DNA of 61,553 nucleotides from Sphingomonas sp. SCN 67-18 (GCF_001724715.1 NZ_MEFG01000008.1:1-61553); one strand, 5' to 3'; positions 51,964 through 61,196 are shown, counted from the first letter of the stretch. A program made the numbers and translations. Notes: generated by a model not told the origin, from the letters alone.

Positions 51964-53934
51964 ATGCTGGGATGCCGGCTGTTCTGTTCAACGGCGACGG
52001 GTGCTCTGGTTCTGCTGCTGGCCGCCGGCCAGCCGGCCCATGCGCAGGACGTTGCGGGCACGCCCGCGCCGGCCGCCGCGCCCGATGAGAATGCCCTGCG
52101 CGCGGCGAGCGACGCCTTCGGCACCAGCATCGGCCGGGAATCGATCGGCCTCTACAGCCCTTCTTCGGTGCGCGGCTTCTCCCCCTATGCGGCGGGCAAT
52201 ATCCGCATCGAGGGGCTTTATATCGATGCCGTCACCCTGCCCAACAACAGGCTGGTGACCGGCAGCGCGGTGCGCGTCGGCATCTCCGCGCAGGGTTATC
52301 CCTTCCCCGCGCCAACCGGCGTCGCGGATTATCGCCTCCGCATCCCCGGCGACAGGCTGCGCGGCAACAGCCTGTTCGGCGTCAACAGCTATGGCGGCGT
52401 CAACGCCGAGCTGAACGTGGAGCTGCCGATCGCGGAAGACCGGCTCGCCTTTGGCGGCGGCATCAACGTCGCCCATGACAGCAAGCTCTATTGGGGTGGC
52501 AAGGCGAAGCATATGACCGCGGCGGCGGTGCTGCGCATCCGCCCGGCCGACAATGTCGAAATCCTGCCTTTCTACAGCTATTTCACCCATGCCGACGAAC
52601 ATACCCATCCGCGCCTGACGGTGACCGGCACGACGCTGCCGGGGCGGATCAAGCGGGCGACCTATTATGGCCAGCCCTGGACCATCTGGACGCAGGAGCA
52701 GGTGAATTACGGCGTGATCGGGCGGGTCGACGCGGGCGACTGGAAATTGTCCGCCGGCATCTTCCGGTCCGACCAGACCAAGGACATCAACTATTCCGAC
52801 CAGTTTCAGGGCGTTTCGCCCGAAGGGCTGGCGACCAACCACCGGATCGTCATCTCGCCCCGCCTGTCGACGGCGTCGACATCCGGCGAGATCCGCCTGT
52901 CGCGCCGCATCGTCGAGGGCGAGCGCAGCCACATGATCCACCTGTCCGTGCGCGGGCGCGATCAGGACCGCCGCTATGGCGGCGGGCGGCAATATGATTT
53001 CGGCCCGGCCGCGGTGGAGGCGGGCACGGTGCTGCTTGAGCCGCTGCCCGTCTTCGGCCCGCAGGCGCGCGACGGCATCCGGCAGCTGTCGGGCGGCATC
53101 GCCTATGAAGGCATCTGGTCCAATGTCGGCGAAGTGTCGCTCGGCCTGCAGAAGACCGATTATGAGAAGGTCACCAACGCGTCGGACGGCACGCGGGTGG
53201 CGACGAAATCGCGGCCATGGCTGTATAATGCCGGGCTTGCCGTGCATGTCGCGCCCGGCCTCGTCGCCTATGGCGGCTATACGCGCGGGCTGGAGGAAAG
53301 CGCCTCCGCGCCGGAAACCGCCGCCAACCGCGACCAGGCGCCGCCCTCCATCCTCACCCGCCAATATGATGCCGGCATCCGCTGGGAGCTGACCCGGTCG
53401 ATGAAGATGATCGCGGGCCTGTTCAACGTGGAAAAGCCCTATTTCAGCGTCGATGCGGACCGGCTGTACCGCGAGCTGGGCGAGGTGCGCCACCGCGGCA
53501 TCGAACTGTCGCTGGTCGGCCGGCTGACGGACGATCTCAACCTGCTGGCCGGCGCCATCCTGATGGACGCCACCGTGCATGGCGAGGCGGTGCGCGCCGG
53601 GCTGGTCGGCGGCCGCCCGGTGGGATCAAGCAAGACGCTGGTCTCCCTGAACGCCGAATATGCGGTGCCGGGCATAAAGGGTCTGGCGCTGGATGCGGGC
53701 ACCACCACCACCGGCCGCCGGGTGGCCAACACCGCCAACACGCTGAGCGTGCCGGGGGTGACCACCGTCGATGCCGGGCTGCGCTACGGCTTCATGCTGG
53801 CGGACCGGCCCGCCACCTTCCGCGTGCAGGCCAGCAACCTGTTCGACACCTATGATTGGGAAATCGTGTCGAGCAACAGCTTCGCCTATCAGCGCGGCCG
53901 CGAGGTGACGGCGCGGCTCACCATGGCCTTTTGA
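51964..53934 (+). CDS. short TonB-dependent receptor with atypical plug
   Basis: A 656-residue outer-membrane receptor. A signal peptide (ALVLLLAAGQPAHAQ) is followed by ~40 residues and a shortened plug (FGTSIGRESIGLYSPSSVRG, then AGNIRIEGLYID). The usual VTG/VTAR TonB box and the PGV region of the plug are not visible. The barrel is ~500 residues and ends in a terminal strand EVTARLTMAF. A GGGGAGG site precedes ATG 51964. It belongs with sites A/B and heads the right-hand cluster. I recognise the type as a TBDR, but not its ligand. Confidence 0.85.
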   Translation: MLGCRLFCSTATGALVLLLAAGQPAHAQDVAGTPAPAAAPDENALRAASDAFGTSIGRESIGLYSPSSVRGFSPYAAGNIRIEGLYIDAVTLPNNRLVTGSAVRVGISAQGYPFPAPTGVADYRLRIPGDRLRGNSLFGVNSYGGVNAELNVELPIAEDRLAFGGGINVAHDSKLYWGGKAKHMTAAAVLRIRPADNVEILPFYSYFTHADEHTHPRLTVTGTTLPGRIKRATYYGQPWTIWTQEQVNYGVIGRVDAGDWKLSAGIFRSDQTKDINYSDQFQGVSPEGLATNHRIVISPRLSTASTSGEIRLSRRIVEGERSHMIHLSVRGRDQDRRYGGGRQYDFGPAAVEAGTVLLEPLPVFGPQARDGIRQLSGGIAYEGIWSNVGEVSLGLQKTDYEKVTNASDGTRVATKSRPWLYNAGLAVHVAPGLVAYGGYTRGLEESASAPETAANRDQAPPSILTRQYDAGIRWELTRSMKMIAGLFNVEKPYFSVDADRLYRELGEVRHRGIELSLVGRLTDDLNLLAGAILMDATVHGEAVRAGLVGGRPVGSSKTLVSLNAEYAVPGIKGLALDAGTTTTGRRVANTANTLSVPGVTTVDAGLRYGFMLADRPATFRVQASNLFDTYDWEIVSSNSFAYQRGREVTARLTMAF

Positions 53935-53947
53935 CCGCAGGGGCGGC

Positions 53948-54007
53948 GGGGCGGCCGGGCCGGTGCGTCCGGCCGCCCCGCTTGTCCCGGATAATGCGGG
54001 ATTTTTT
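53948..54007 (+). terminator. double hairpin terminator after the TBDR
   Basis: A perfect 11-bp GC stem (GGGGCGGCCGG 53948-53958 / CCGGCCGCCCC 53969-53979) is followed by a small CCCG-N7-CGGG stem (53986-54000) and ATTTTTT. It separates the receptor from the peptidase unit, which has its own operators. Confidence 0.65.
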
Positions 54008-54058
54008 GGCCCGGACCACAAAATTCGCCGGCCCGTGCATTCCCACTATACAGGTATT

Positions 54059-54101
54059 TTGCTATATGATATAGCAATCAAATGGATATCAGACATAGCA
54101 A
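54059..54101. promoter_or_regulatory. operator palindromes upstream of the M28-like peptidase (sites C, D)
   Basis: Site C is the perfect TTGCTAT-ATGAT-ATAGCAA (54059-54077). Site D is TGGATAT-CAGAC-ATAGCAA (54083-54101), with one intact arm and five of seven matches in the other. Both have the same 7-5-7 geometry as sites A, B and E. They lie ~110-150 bases before the peptidase start. Confidence 0.75.
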
Positions 54102-54208
54102 TTATTTTGCTTGAAAACGCGGAAAATCCCAAAGGGTTTCCGCCGTTCCGGGCAGTTCCGAACAGATAAGACAGCTCATCGAATGTTGCACTTGGGAGGG
54201 TGGTGATC

Positions 54209-55822
54209 ATGAAGGCCGGAAAATCATCGAAAATCTATGCCGGGCTGTGCGCGGCCCTGCTGGCATCGGCGCTGAATGCGTCGCCCGCCTTCGCCCAGGG
54301 CGCGACCGATTCCTGGTTCGGCCTGCCGCTGCCCGGCCCCGCCACCGATGCGCAGATCGTCCGCGACGCGCGCGAGCTGCCGCCCATCCCTTCGCCCTTC
54401 GCCGGCACCGTTCCCGAATTCGACGGGGCCGAGGCGCATCGCCGCATCGTCGATATCGTCAACTTCTCCTATGAGGCGCGCGACGCCGGCGATCCCTTCT
54501 GGGGCCGCATGACGGGCAGTCCGTCCTACAACAAGACCATCGACTATATCGAGGCGACGCTGAAAAGCTGGCGCGTCCCCGGCCTCAGCCGCCATGTCGT
54601 GCCCTTTTACGGGCCGGAACGGCTGCCCACCGCCTTCCAGGCGAATGTGGTGATGCTGGACAAGAGCGGCAATGAAGTGGAGCGGCTGGCGCTGCAATCC
54701 GCGTTTCCGCTGCGCTATGTGATGACCGCCGGCGCGGACGGCAAGCCGGTGCTGGGCGCGCAGCGCGTGGCGGCCAAGGCGCCGCTCGTCTCCATCGGCC
54801 GCGGCAATCTGGTCGACATCGCGACGCGCGACCTGCGCGGCAAGATCGCGGTCGCGTCCATCCCGGCCGAGCCGACGCCCTTCTACAGCGAATATCGCCA
54901 GATCGCGGATCGCGCCGCCGCGGCGGGCGCGGTCGGCCTGGTGCTGGCGTGGAGCACGCCGGGCAACATGCAGATCGCGCTGGCCAACTGCAAGGACATC
55001 CCCTGCGTCAATCTGGGCGGCAAGGACGGCGCCTTCCTGCGCGCGTTGATGGCCCGCGCCGAGGCGTCGCCCGCGCGCGAGCTGGTGATGGAACTGGGCG
55101 TCGACACCGAGGCGCGCGACAACAAGACCACCACCATCCTCGTCACCAAGGTGCCGGGGCAAAGCGCCGCCAACAACATCGTCGTCTTCGCCCATGCCGA
55201 CGCCTATCTGTCCGGCGCGAACGACAATGCGTCGGGCGTGGCGATCCTGATGTCGCTGATCAAATATTACAGCAAGCAGAAGAACAAGTACGACATCTAC
55301 TTCGTCGTCTCGCCGGGCCACCATTCGAACACCCAGGGCTCGAAGCCCTTCGTGGACCTCAACCCGCAAGTGCCCGCCGGCAACCTGCTGACCATCAATA
55401 TCGAACATGTCGCCCAGCGCGGCATCGCGCGCAGCCAGTTCGGCTTCCTCGACAATAAATTGCCCGGCAATTATGACGAGGATCCGCAGACCTATGTGTT
55501 CATGAACGCGGATTCGACGCTGCGCGAGGTCCAGCTTTCCCACGCGAACAACGAGAAGGTCGCGAAGATCTTTCGCGATGCGATCACCAGCAACCGGCTG
55601 ATCAGCCCGGCCCGCATCGTCCAGAGCACGTTCCAGGAAGTCGGGCCGATCGCCCAGGGCGGCGGCATCACCATGCAGCATGTGGAAACGAGCCTGCTCT
55701 ACCACACATCCGGCGACACGCCCGACACGGTCTCTCCGGTCACGCTGGAAGGTAATGCGCTCTTCTACAAGACGCTCATCGATAATTTCTCGAAGACCAG
55801 CAAAGAAGAACTGCTGAACTAA
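54209..55822 (+). CDS. secreted M28-like peptidase with PA-type insert and altered metal ligands
   Basis: A 537-residue exported protein with a signal peptide (IYAGLCAALLASALNASPAFAQ). A PA-like domain at ~185-270 (DLRGKIAVASIP, AAAAGAVGLVLAW) is followed by an M28 zinc-peptidase core: H329 (FAHADAY), D339 (GANDNASG) and H499 (HTSGDTPDT) keep their places. The catalytic/ligand Glu-Glu pair is replaced by H371-H372 (SPGHHSNTQGS), and the later Asp by E399 (INIEH). It may therefore be a variant hydrolase or a non-catalytic binder. ATG 54209 fits the GGGAGGG site best; the upstream GTGs at 54200/54203 are less likely. It stands just before a TBDR, five bases to the frame and 23 to its ATG. Confidence 0.85.
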   Translation: MKAGKSSKIYAGLCAALLASALNASPAFAQGATDSWFGLPLPGPATDAQIVRDARELPPIPSPFAGTVPEFDGAEAHRRIVDIVNFSYEARDAGDPFWGRMTGSPSYNKTIDYIEATLKSWRVPGLSRHVVPFYGPERLPTAFQANVVMLDKSGNEVERLALQSAFPLRYVMTAGADGKPVLGAQRVAAKAPLVSIGRGNLVDIATRDLRGKIAVASIPAEPTPFYSEYRQIADRAAAAGAVGLVLAWSTPGNMQIALANCKDIPCVNLGGKDGAFLRALMARAEASPARELVMELGVDTEARDNKTTTILVTKVPGQSAANNIVVFAHADAYLSGANDNASGVAILMSLIKYYSKQKNKYDIYFVVSPGHHSNTQGSKPFVDLNPQVPAGNLLTINIEHVAQRGIARSQFGFLDNKLPGNYDEDPQTYVFMNADSTLREVQLSHANNEKVAKIFRDAITSNRLISPARIVQSTFQEVGPIAQGGGITMQHVETSLLYHTSGDTPDTVSPVTLEGNALFYKTLIDNFSKTSKEELLN

Positions 55823-55842
55823 TATACTTGAGGGGAGTATAT
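55822..55842 (+). promoter_or_regulatory. hairpin with ribosome-binding site in its loop
   Basis: Exact 7-base arms ATATACT (55822-55828) and AGTATAT (55836-55842) enclose TGAGGGG, the ribosome-binding purines of the next gene, whose ATG is at 55846. The stem is all A/U apart from one C-G pair, so it would be weak and could respond to temperature or ribosomes arriving from the upstream gene. Confidence 0.5.
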
Positions 55843-55845
55843 ATA

Positions 55846-58632
55846 ATGAAGATTACGACCATCAATTTCCTGTCCAGCACTGTGCTGAGACATGCCGGGC
55901 TGTCCGCCGCGCTGCTGTGCGGCGCCATCGGCATCCCGGCCCAGGCGATCGCGCAGGATATGTCCGGGGGGTCGGACGAAGCCAGCGCATCGGAACCCGC
56001 GGCCGATATCGTGGTCACCGGATCGCGCATCGTGCGCGACGGCTATAATGCGCCGACGCCGACGACGGTGCTCGGTCAGGACCTGATCGACATCAAGTCG
56101 CCGACCCAGGTGATCGACGCGCTGACGACCATGCCCGCCTTCCGCGGCATGGCGACGGCGAGCACGGTGGGCGTCGCCAATTCGGGCACGGCGGGGCAGA
56201 ATTTCGTCAACCTGCGCGGCATGGGCGCAAACCGGACGCTGGTGCTGCTCGACGGGCAGCGCTTCGTCCCCTCCAACGCCACCGGCACGGTCGACGTCGG
56301 CCTGATGCCGTCCATGCTCATCCAGCGCATCGACGTGGTGACCGGCGGCGCATCGGCCGCTTATGGGTCGGACGCGGTGACCGGCGTGGTCAACTTCATC
56401 CTCAACAACCGCCTCACCGGGCTGAAGGCCAATGTCGAGGCCGGCATCACCCAATATGGTGACAACGCCACCTACAAGGCGGGCCTCGCCTGGGGCACCA
56501 AGCTGGGCGACCGCGCCCACCTGGTTGTCAGCGGCGAATATGTGCGCTCGGACGGCATCGATCCGCAGTCGCGCCCCAACCTGAAATATCAATATGGGCT
56601 GGTCACCAACCCGGCGTGGACCGCCACCAACGGCCAGGTCCGCCGCCTGATCCTGCCCTATGTCTATCTGAACAACGTCGCCCATGGCGGCGTCATCACC
56701 ACCGGCCCGCTGAAGGGCGTCGAATTCGGCCGCGACGGCGCGATCGAAACCTATCCTACCGGCCAATATGCCGGCTCGACGACGATGGTGCTGCCGGGCC
56801 TCGACACCAGCCAGCCCTGGTCGAACGATCTGGCCACCCCGGTCATCCCGGTGGAGGCCCTGTCGCTCTACAGCCGCCTGTCCTGGGACGTGGCCGATGG
56901 CACGGAGCTTTACGTGTCGGGCAACTATGCCGAGAATAATCCCGGCGCCTTCATGAGCACTCCGGCCAACACCAATGTCACGGGCGTGTTCACCATCGCC
57001 AGGACCAACGCTTTCCTGCCCCAGGAAATCGCCGACCGCATGGACGCGCTGTCGCTCAGCAGCATCACCGTGGGCCGGTACAGCACCGACTGGGGCAATT
57101 CGCGGATCAGCCGCAACAACGCCACCTATCGCATCGTCGCGGGGCTGCGCAGCGAGATCGCGCCCGGCTGGGAACTGAACGCCTATGGCCAGTATGGCCG
57201 CAACAAGAACGTCTTCAAGATCGCGAACAACACGATCAAGGCGCGCATGTTCGCCGCGGCGGACGTGATCCGCGATCCGGCCGACAGCACGAAGTTCATC
57301 TGCCGCGAAAAGCTGACCAACCCCGGCTCGGCCTGCGTGCCGCTCGACATCTTCGGCGTCGGCGCGGCGTCGCAGCAGGCGATCGACTATATCTACGGCA
57401 CCTCGGTCGCCGAGCTGGAATATACGCAAAAGGTGGTCGCCGCCGATCTATCGGGTGAACCGTTCAGCACCTGGGCCGGTCCGGTCTCGGTTGCGTTCGG
57501 CGCGGAATATCGGGAGGAATCGCTGGTCCAGACGGTTGACGCCCTGTCCGCCGCCAGCGCCTTCGCGATCGGCAACCCCAAGCCGCAGGCCGGCAAGATC
57601 AAGGTGGCGGAAGGGTTCATCGAAACCATCATCCCGCTCGCCAAGGATACCGCCTTCTTCAAGAATCTGGATATCAACGCGGCGCTGCGCCACACCCATT
57701 ACGACACCAGCGGCTCGGTGCAGACCTGGAAGCTGGGCCTCAACTGGGAGCCGACGGACGGCATCCGCTTCCGCGCCACGCGGTCGCGCGACATCCGGGC
57801 GCCCAACATCACCGAACTGCTGACCGCGCCGGTGCAGCAGACCGCGACGCTGACCGATCCGTTCACCAACACCCGGCCGCAGATCCAGACCTATTCGGTC
57901 GGCAATATCAACCTGAAGCCGGAAAAGGCGGACACCACGGCGGTCGGCGTGGTCCTGCAACCCGGTTTCGCGCCGGGCTTCAGCGCCTCGCTCGATTATT
58001 ACAATATCGAGATCGCCGGGGCGATCGCCACCCTGTCGCTGCAGGACCTGCTCGACCGCTGCTATGCCGGCAATGCGGACCTGTGCGCGCTGGTGACGCG
58101 TGAGAGCGGCGTCATCACCTCGATCACCAATCCCTATCTGAACCTGAACTCCATCAAGACGGACGGGATCGACTTCGAGGCGAGCTATCGCACCGATCTG
58201 GGCGACGGCAGCCTGACGCTGCGGTTGCTGGCCAACCGGGTCTTCTCGCTGAAGACCAATGACGGCATCACCAGCATCGACCGCGCCGGCGACATATTGG
58301 AAGGCCAGCCGAAGCTGAGTGGCAACCTGATCGCGTCCTATTCGACGGACCTGTATCAGTTCGATCTGGACGCCAACTATATCGGTTCCGGCAAATATAA
58401 TAACACCTTCGTGCTGCCGACCGACATCAACGACAACGACATCCCGGATCGGGCCTATCTGAACAGCCAGATCACCTTCAAGCTGGGATCGGGATCGACC
58501 AAGCGGAACATTTATCTGCGGGTCAGCAACATCACCAACTCCAAGCCGCCGGCCATCTTCACCTTCGCCGGGGGCGCCAGCTACGACCGCGTCGGGCGGG
58601 CGTTCAAGGCTGGCGTGCGGTTTGAATATTAA
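55846..58632 (+). CDS. TonB-dependent receptor paired with the M28-like peptidase
   Basis: A 928-residue outer-membrane receptor. It has a signal peptide (GLSAALLCGAIGIPAQAIAQ), a TonB box ADIVVTGSRIVRDGY (~52), a plug with FVNLRGMGANRTLVLLDGQR and IDVVTGGASAAYGSDAVTGVVNFILN, and a barrel ending in RAFKAGVRFEY. The GSRI...NAPTP plug style is common in receptors taking up peptides or larger organic ligands. The start is ATG 55846; the TTG at 55828 lies inside the RBS hairpin and is less likely. It is co-directional with the peptidase, with no terminator between them. Confidence 0.94.
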   Translation: MKITTINFLSSTVLRHAGLSAALLCGAIGIPAQAIAQDMSGGSDEASASEPAADIVVTGSRIVRDGYNAPTPTTVLGQDLIDIKSPTQVIDALTTMPAFRGMATASTVGVANSGTAGQNFVNLRGMGANRTLVLLDGQRFVPSNATGTVDVGLMPSMLIQRIDVVTGGASAAYGSDAVTGVVNFILNNRLTGLKANVEAGITQYGDNATYKAGLAWGTKLGDRAHLVVSGEYVRSDGIDPQSRPNLKYQYGLVTNPAWTATNGQVRRLILPYVYLNNVAHGGVITTGPLKGVEFGRDGAIETYPTGQYAGSTTMVLPGLDTSQPWSNDLATPVIPVEALSLYSRLSWDVADGTELYVSGNYAENNPGAFMSTPANTNVTGVFTIARTNAFLPQEIADRMDALSLSSITVGRYSTDWGNSRISRNNATYRIVAGLRSEIAPGWELNAYGQYGRNKNVFKIANNTIKARMFAAADVIRDPADSTKFICREKLTNPGSACVPLDIFGVGAASQQAIDYIYGTSVAELEYTQKVVAADLSGEPFSTWAGPVSVAFGAEYREESLVQTVDALSAASAFAIGNPKPQAGKIKVAEGFIETIIPLAKDTAFFKNLDINAALRHTHYDTSGSVQTWKLGLNWEPTDGIRFRATRSRDIRAPNITELLTAPVQQTATLTDPFTNTRPQIQTYSVGNINLKPEKADTTAVGVVLQPGFAPGFSASLDYYNIEIAGAIATLSLQDLLDRCYAGNADLCALVTRESGVITSITNPYLNLNSIKTDGIDFEASYRTDLGDGSLTLRLLANRVFSLKTNDGITSIDRAGDILEGQPKLSGNLIASYSTDLYQFDLDANYIGSGKYNNTFVLPTDINDNDIPDRAYLNSQITFKLGSGSTKRNIYLRVSNITNSKPPAIFTFAGGASYDRVGRAFKAGVRFEY

Positions 58633-58643
58633 ATAACGGAATA

Positions 58644-58683
58644 GGGGCGGCGAGCATTGCGATAATGTCTCGTCGCCCCTTTT
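58644..58683 (+). terminator. Rho-independent terminator after the TBDR
   Basis: Arms GGGGCGGCGAG (58644-58654) and CTCGTCGCCCC (58669-58679) pair over 11 positions with one G-T wobble around a 14-base loop, then TTTT. It ends the peptidase-TBDR unit; some read-through into the next two genes is possible because no separate operator precedes them. Confidence 0.85.
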
Positions 58684-58710
58684 CGGCATTTGATATTGGA
58701 GAACAAGGAC

Positions 58711-59127
58711 ATGGATAAGATCATCGACCTGTCGTGCAAGCTATTGCTGAACCGTCACATTGTCGGTTCGTCCATCCTTCTCGTCGTCCTGTTCACGCTG
58801 GTCGTCGACGTGATGGGTCTTGTTCATCCCTGTCCCTATTGCCGTACCCAACGCCTTGCCCTCGGCGTCCTCGCGATCATCATGATGCTGAAGGCTTATC
58901 ATGTGCTGCTGGCCCGCTACATCGCCGCCGTCATCGGCATGACGGGGCTGGTCGTCGGCATCATGCAGAATTTCAACCATATCAAGAAGATCAACAAGGG
59001 TGAGTTCGACTGGGCCGGCTTGTGGATCGGGCATCCCTGGATCCTCTCCGGCCTCGCCGTGATGGCGCTCACCTGGCAGCTGCTGCTGATCTTCGATGCG
59101 GACAAGCAATCGCCCCGGCGCGGCTAG
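58711..59127 (+). CDS. DsbB-like four-helix membrane protein
   Basis: A 138-residue inner-membrane protein with four hydrophobic helices (~20-38, 48-66, 71-90, 107-130). After helix 1 comes C41-P-Y-C44 followed by RTQR (HPCPYCRTQRL), matching the CxxC-x3-R quinone-proximal motif and even the numbering of E. coli DsbB. The second periplasmic Cys pair of DsbB is absent (the loop reads KKINKGEFDWAGLWIGHP). It may reduce or oxidise a partner thiol without the full DsbB relay. ATG 58711 is preferred over TTG 58690. It sits between the TBDR and the secreted beta-helix protein, which suggests a role in folding them. Confidence 0.75.
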   Translation: MDKIIDLSCKLLLNRHIVGSSILLVVLFTLVVDVMGLVHPCPYCRTQRLALGVLAIIMMLKAYHVLLARYIAAVIGMTGLVVGIMQNFNHIKKINKGEFDWAGLWIGHPWILSGLAVMALTWQLLLIFDADKQSPRRG

Positions 59128-59162
59128 GCCGCGCCGGGCAGGAATAATCCAAGGAGAGTCCC

Positions 59163-61196
59163 ATGACCAACCGTGCGCGGGTGTCCCGCTACGCGAGCTT
59201 TCTGTCAGTGATGATGGCGGCGGCCCCGGTCTTCGCAGCCCAGGCGCAGGTCGGGAACGGGATTGTCGTGCATGATCTCGTCGCCGTTCCGCCGACGCTC
59301 ATCTCGGGCGGCGTCGACCTGAAGATCGACGGCGACGACAATCGCAACGCCACGGCCCGGGTGGAATATCGCAAGGCGGGCGAGGCGCAGTGGCGCAAGG
59401 GGCTGGACCTGTTCCGCCTGAAGAACGAAGACGTCAACGCATGGCCGGACGGCGACGCCACGGCGCGCCGCTCCGGCTCGCTGATGAAGCGCCCGCCGCT
59501 GCCCTACGACATTCCCAACATGTTCTCGGGCAGCGTTTTCAACCTTGAGCCGGGCACCGCCTATGAGGTGCGCGTCACCGTGTCCGATCCGGACGGGGTG
59601 CAGGGCAATGCCGTGCAGACCGCGCAGTTCACCACCCGCAAGGAGCCGCGCCCGGCCGAGGGCGGCAAGGTCTATCACGTCTATCCGTGGAACCATCAGG
59701 GCCCGAAGATCGAGCCGGCCTTCACCGGGCTGCTCGCCGCTTATTATCTTGAGGCGCGCCACGCGGACTGGTCCAACGCCGCGCCGATCCGCGTCGTGGC
59801 GGGCGACACCATCCTGGTCCATGCCGGCGAATATAAGGATAATCGCCAGCACTATAATGACGGCGTCGAGGGCGAGACGGAGGCGCGGCTGGGCACGCCC
59901 TTCGACGGCACCTATTATCTGCTGGCCGACGGCACGGCCGACAAGCCGATCACCATCAAGGCGGCGGGCGACGGCGAGGTGATCTTCGACGGCAACGGCA
60001 ACGCCGTGCTCTTCAACGTGATGGGCGGCGACTATAATTATTTCGAGGGCATCACCGTCCGCAACACCGAGGTCGGCTTCCTCACCGGCCTGAAGAACAT
60101 CGCGGGCGCCAACGGCTTCACGCTTAAAAATTCGCGGATCGAGAATGTCGGCCGCGGCGTGCAGGGCGATTGGGAAGGCGCGCGCGATTATTATATCGCG
60201 GACAATGTCTTCCTCGGCCGCCACAGCCGCACCGCGCTGATGGGCTGGACCAATGCCTGGAAGGATATTCCCGGCTTCCCCGAGAAGATTTCAGGCCCCA
60301 ACGGGTCGGAATATGCGGTGAAGATCTACGGCAGCGGTCATGTCGTCGCCTATAACGACGTCAGGCACTGGCATGACGGGCTTGATTTCGCCACCTTCGG
60401 CGCGCCGGAAAAGGACGAGAAGCTGCTGCCGATGTCCAACGACATCTACGGCAATTATCTGAATGCCTTCGGCGACAACTGCATCGAGGCGGACGGCGGC
60501 ACGCGCAACATGCGGGTGTTCGACAATATCTGCTTCAACGCGGTGGGCGGCGCGTACAGTTCGCAGACCATTTTCGGCGGCCCGGCCTATTTCATCCGCA
60601 ACGTCGCGGTCAGCGGCGTGGGCCTGTCGGCGAAATTCTCATTCACCCCGTCGGGCGTGATGCACATCAACAACACCTATATCGGCGAGCATCACGACAT
60701 GGCGCCGGTGTCCAACGTCCACTTCCTCAACAACCTGTTCATCGCCCATGGCATGCAGGGGTCCAAGAACGGCTTCGGGGTCAAGACCTACACCAACTAT
60801 TCCAGTTCCGATCATAACGGCTTCCAGCTGGCGGATTCGTTCGAGAACAAGTTCAACTGGTCGTCGCCGGCCGACGGCATCGCCGTCGATTACCGCAACC
60901 ACCCGATTTTGCGCAGCTATGCGACGCTGAAGGATTATGCGCGCGGCACCGGGCGGGATCGCAACAGCATCACGTTCGACGTGCGCGATTTCGTGAAGTT
61001 CACCATGCCGGATTCGGCGGACCCCACCACCATGTATCCCGTCACCCTCTATGATCTGCGCCTGAAAAAGGGTTCGCGCGCGATCGACAAGGGCAAGGCG
61101 CTGGATAACATATCCGACGGCTTCCGCGGATCGGCGCCGGATCTTGGCGCATATGAGTTCGGCGCCCCCTTGCCGCACTACGGGCCCAGGCAATAG
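59163..61196 (+). CDS. secreted right-handed beta-helix protein
   Basis: A 677-residue exported protein with a signal peptide (MTNRARVSR to APVFAAQAQ). A fibronectin/Ig-like N-terminal domain (~35-155; PPTLISGGVDLKI, GTAYEVRVTVSDPDGV) is followed by a parallel beta-helix (~165-660) of repeated short strands with Asn/Gly turns: DGNGNAVLFNVMGGDYNYFEGITVRN, FTLKNSRIENVG, YIADNVFLGR, IYGNYLNAFGDNCIEADGG. The last feature, DLGAYEFG, closes many such helices. The fold is shared by polysaccharide lyases and epimerases, but no firm catalytic set could be assigned. An AAGGAGAG site precedes ATG 59163. Confidence 0.85.
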   Translation: MTNRARVSRYASFLSVMMAAAPVFAAQAQVGNGIVVHDLVAVPPTLISGGVDLKIDGDDNRNATARVEYRKAGEAQWRKGLDLFRLKNEDVNAWPDGDATARRSGSLMKRPPLPYDIPNMFSGSVFNLEPGTAYEVRVTVSDPDGVQGNAVQTAQFTTRKEPRPAEGGKVYHVYPWNHQGPKIEPAFTGLLAAYYLEARHADWSNAAPIRVVAGDTILVHAGEYKDNRQHYNDGVEGETEARLGTPFDGTYYLLADGTADKPITIKAAGDGEVIFDGNGNAVLFNVMGGDYNYFEGITVRNTEVGFLTGLKNIAGANGFTLKNSRIENVGRGVQGDWEGARDYYIADNVFLGRHSRTALMGWTNAWKDIPGFPEKISGPNGSEYAVKIYGSGHVVAYNDVRHWHDGLDFATFGAPEKDEKLLPMSNDIYGNYLNAFGDNCIEADGGTRNMRVFDNICFNAVGGAYSSQTIFGGPAYFIRNVAVSGVGLSAKFSFTPSGVMHINNTYIGEHHDMAPVSNVHFLNNLFIAHGMQGSKNGFGVKTYTNYSSSDHNGFQLADSFENKFNWSSPADGIAVDYRNHPILRSYATLKDYARGTGRDRNSITFDVRDFVKFTMPDSADPTTMYPVTLYDLRLKKGSRAIDKGKALDNISDGFRGSAPDLGAYEFGAPLPHYGPRQ

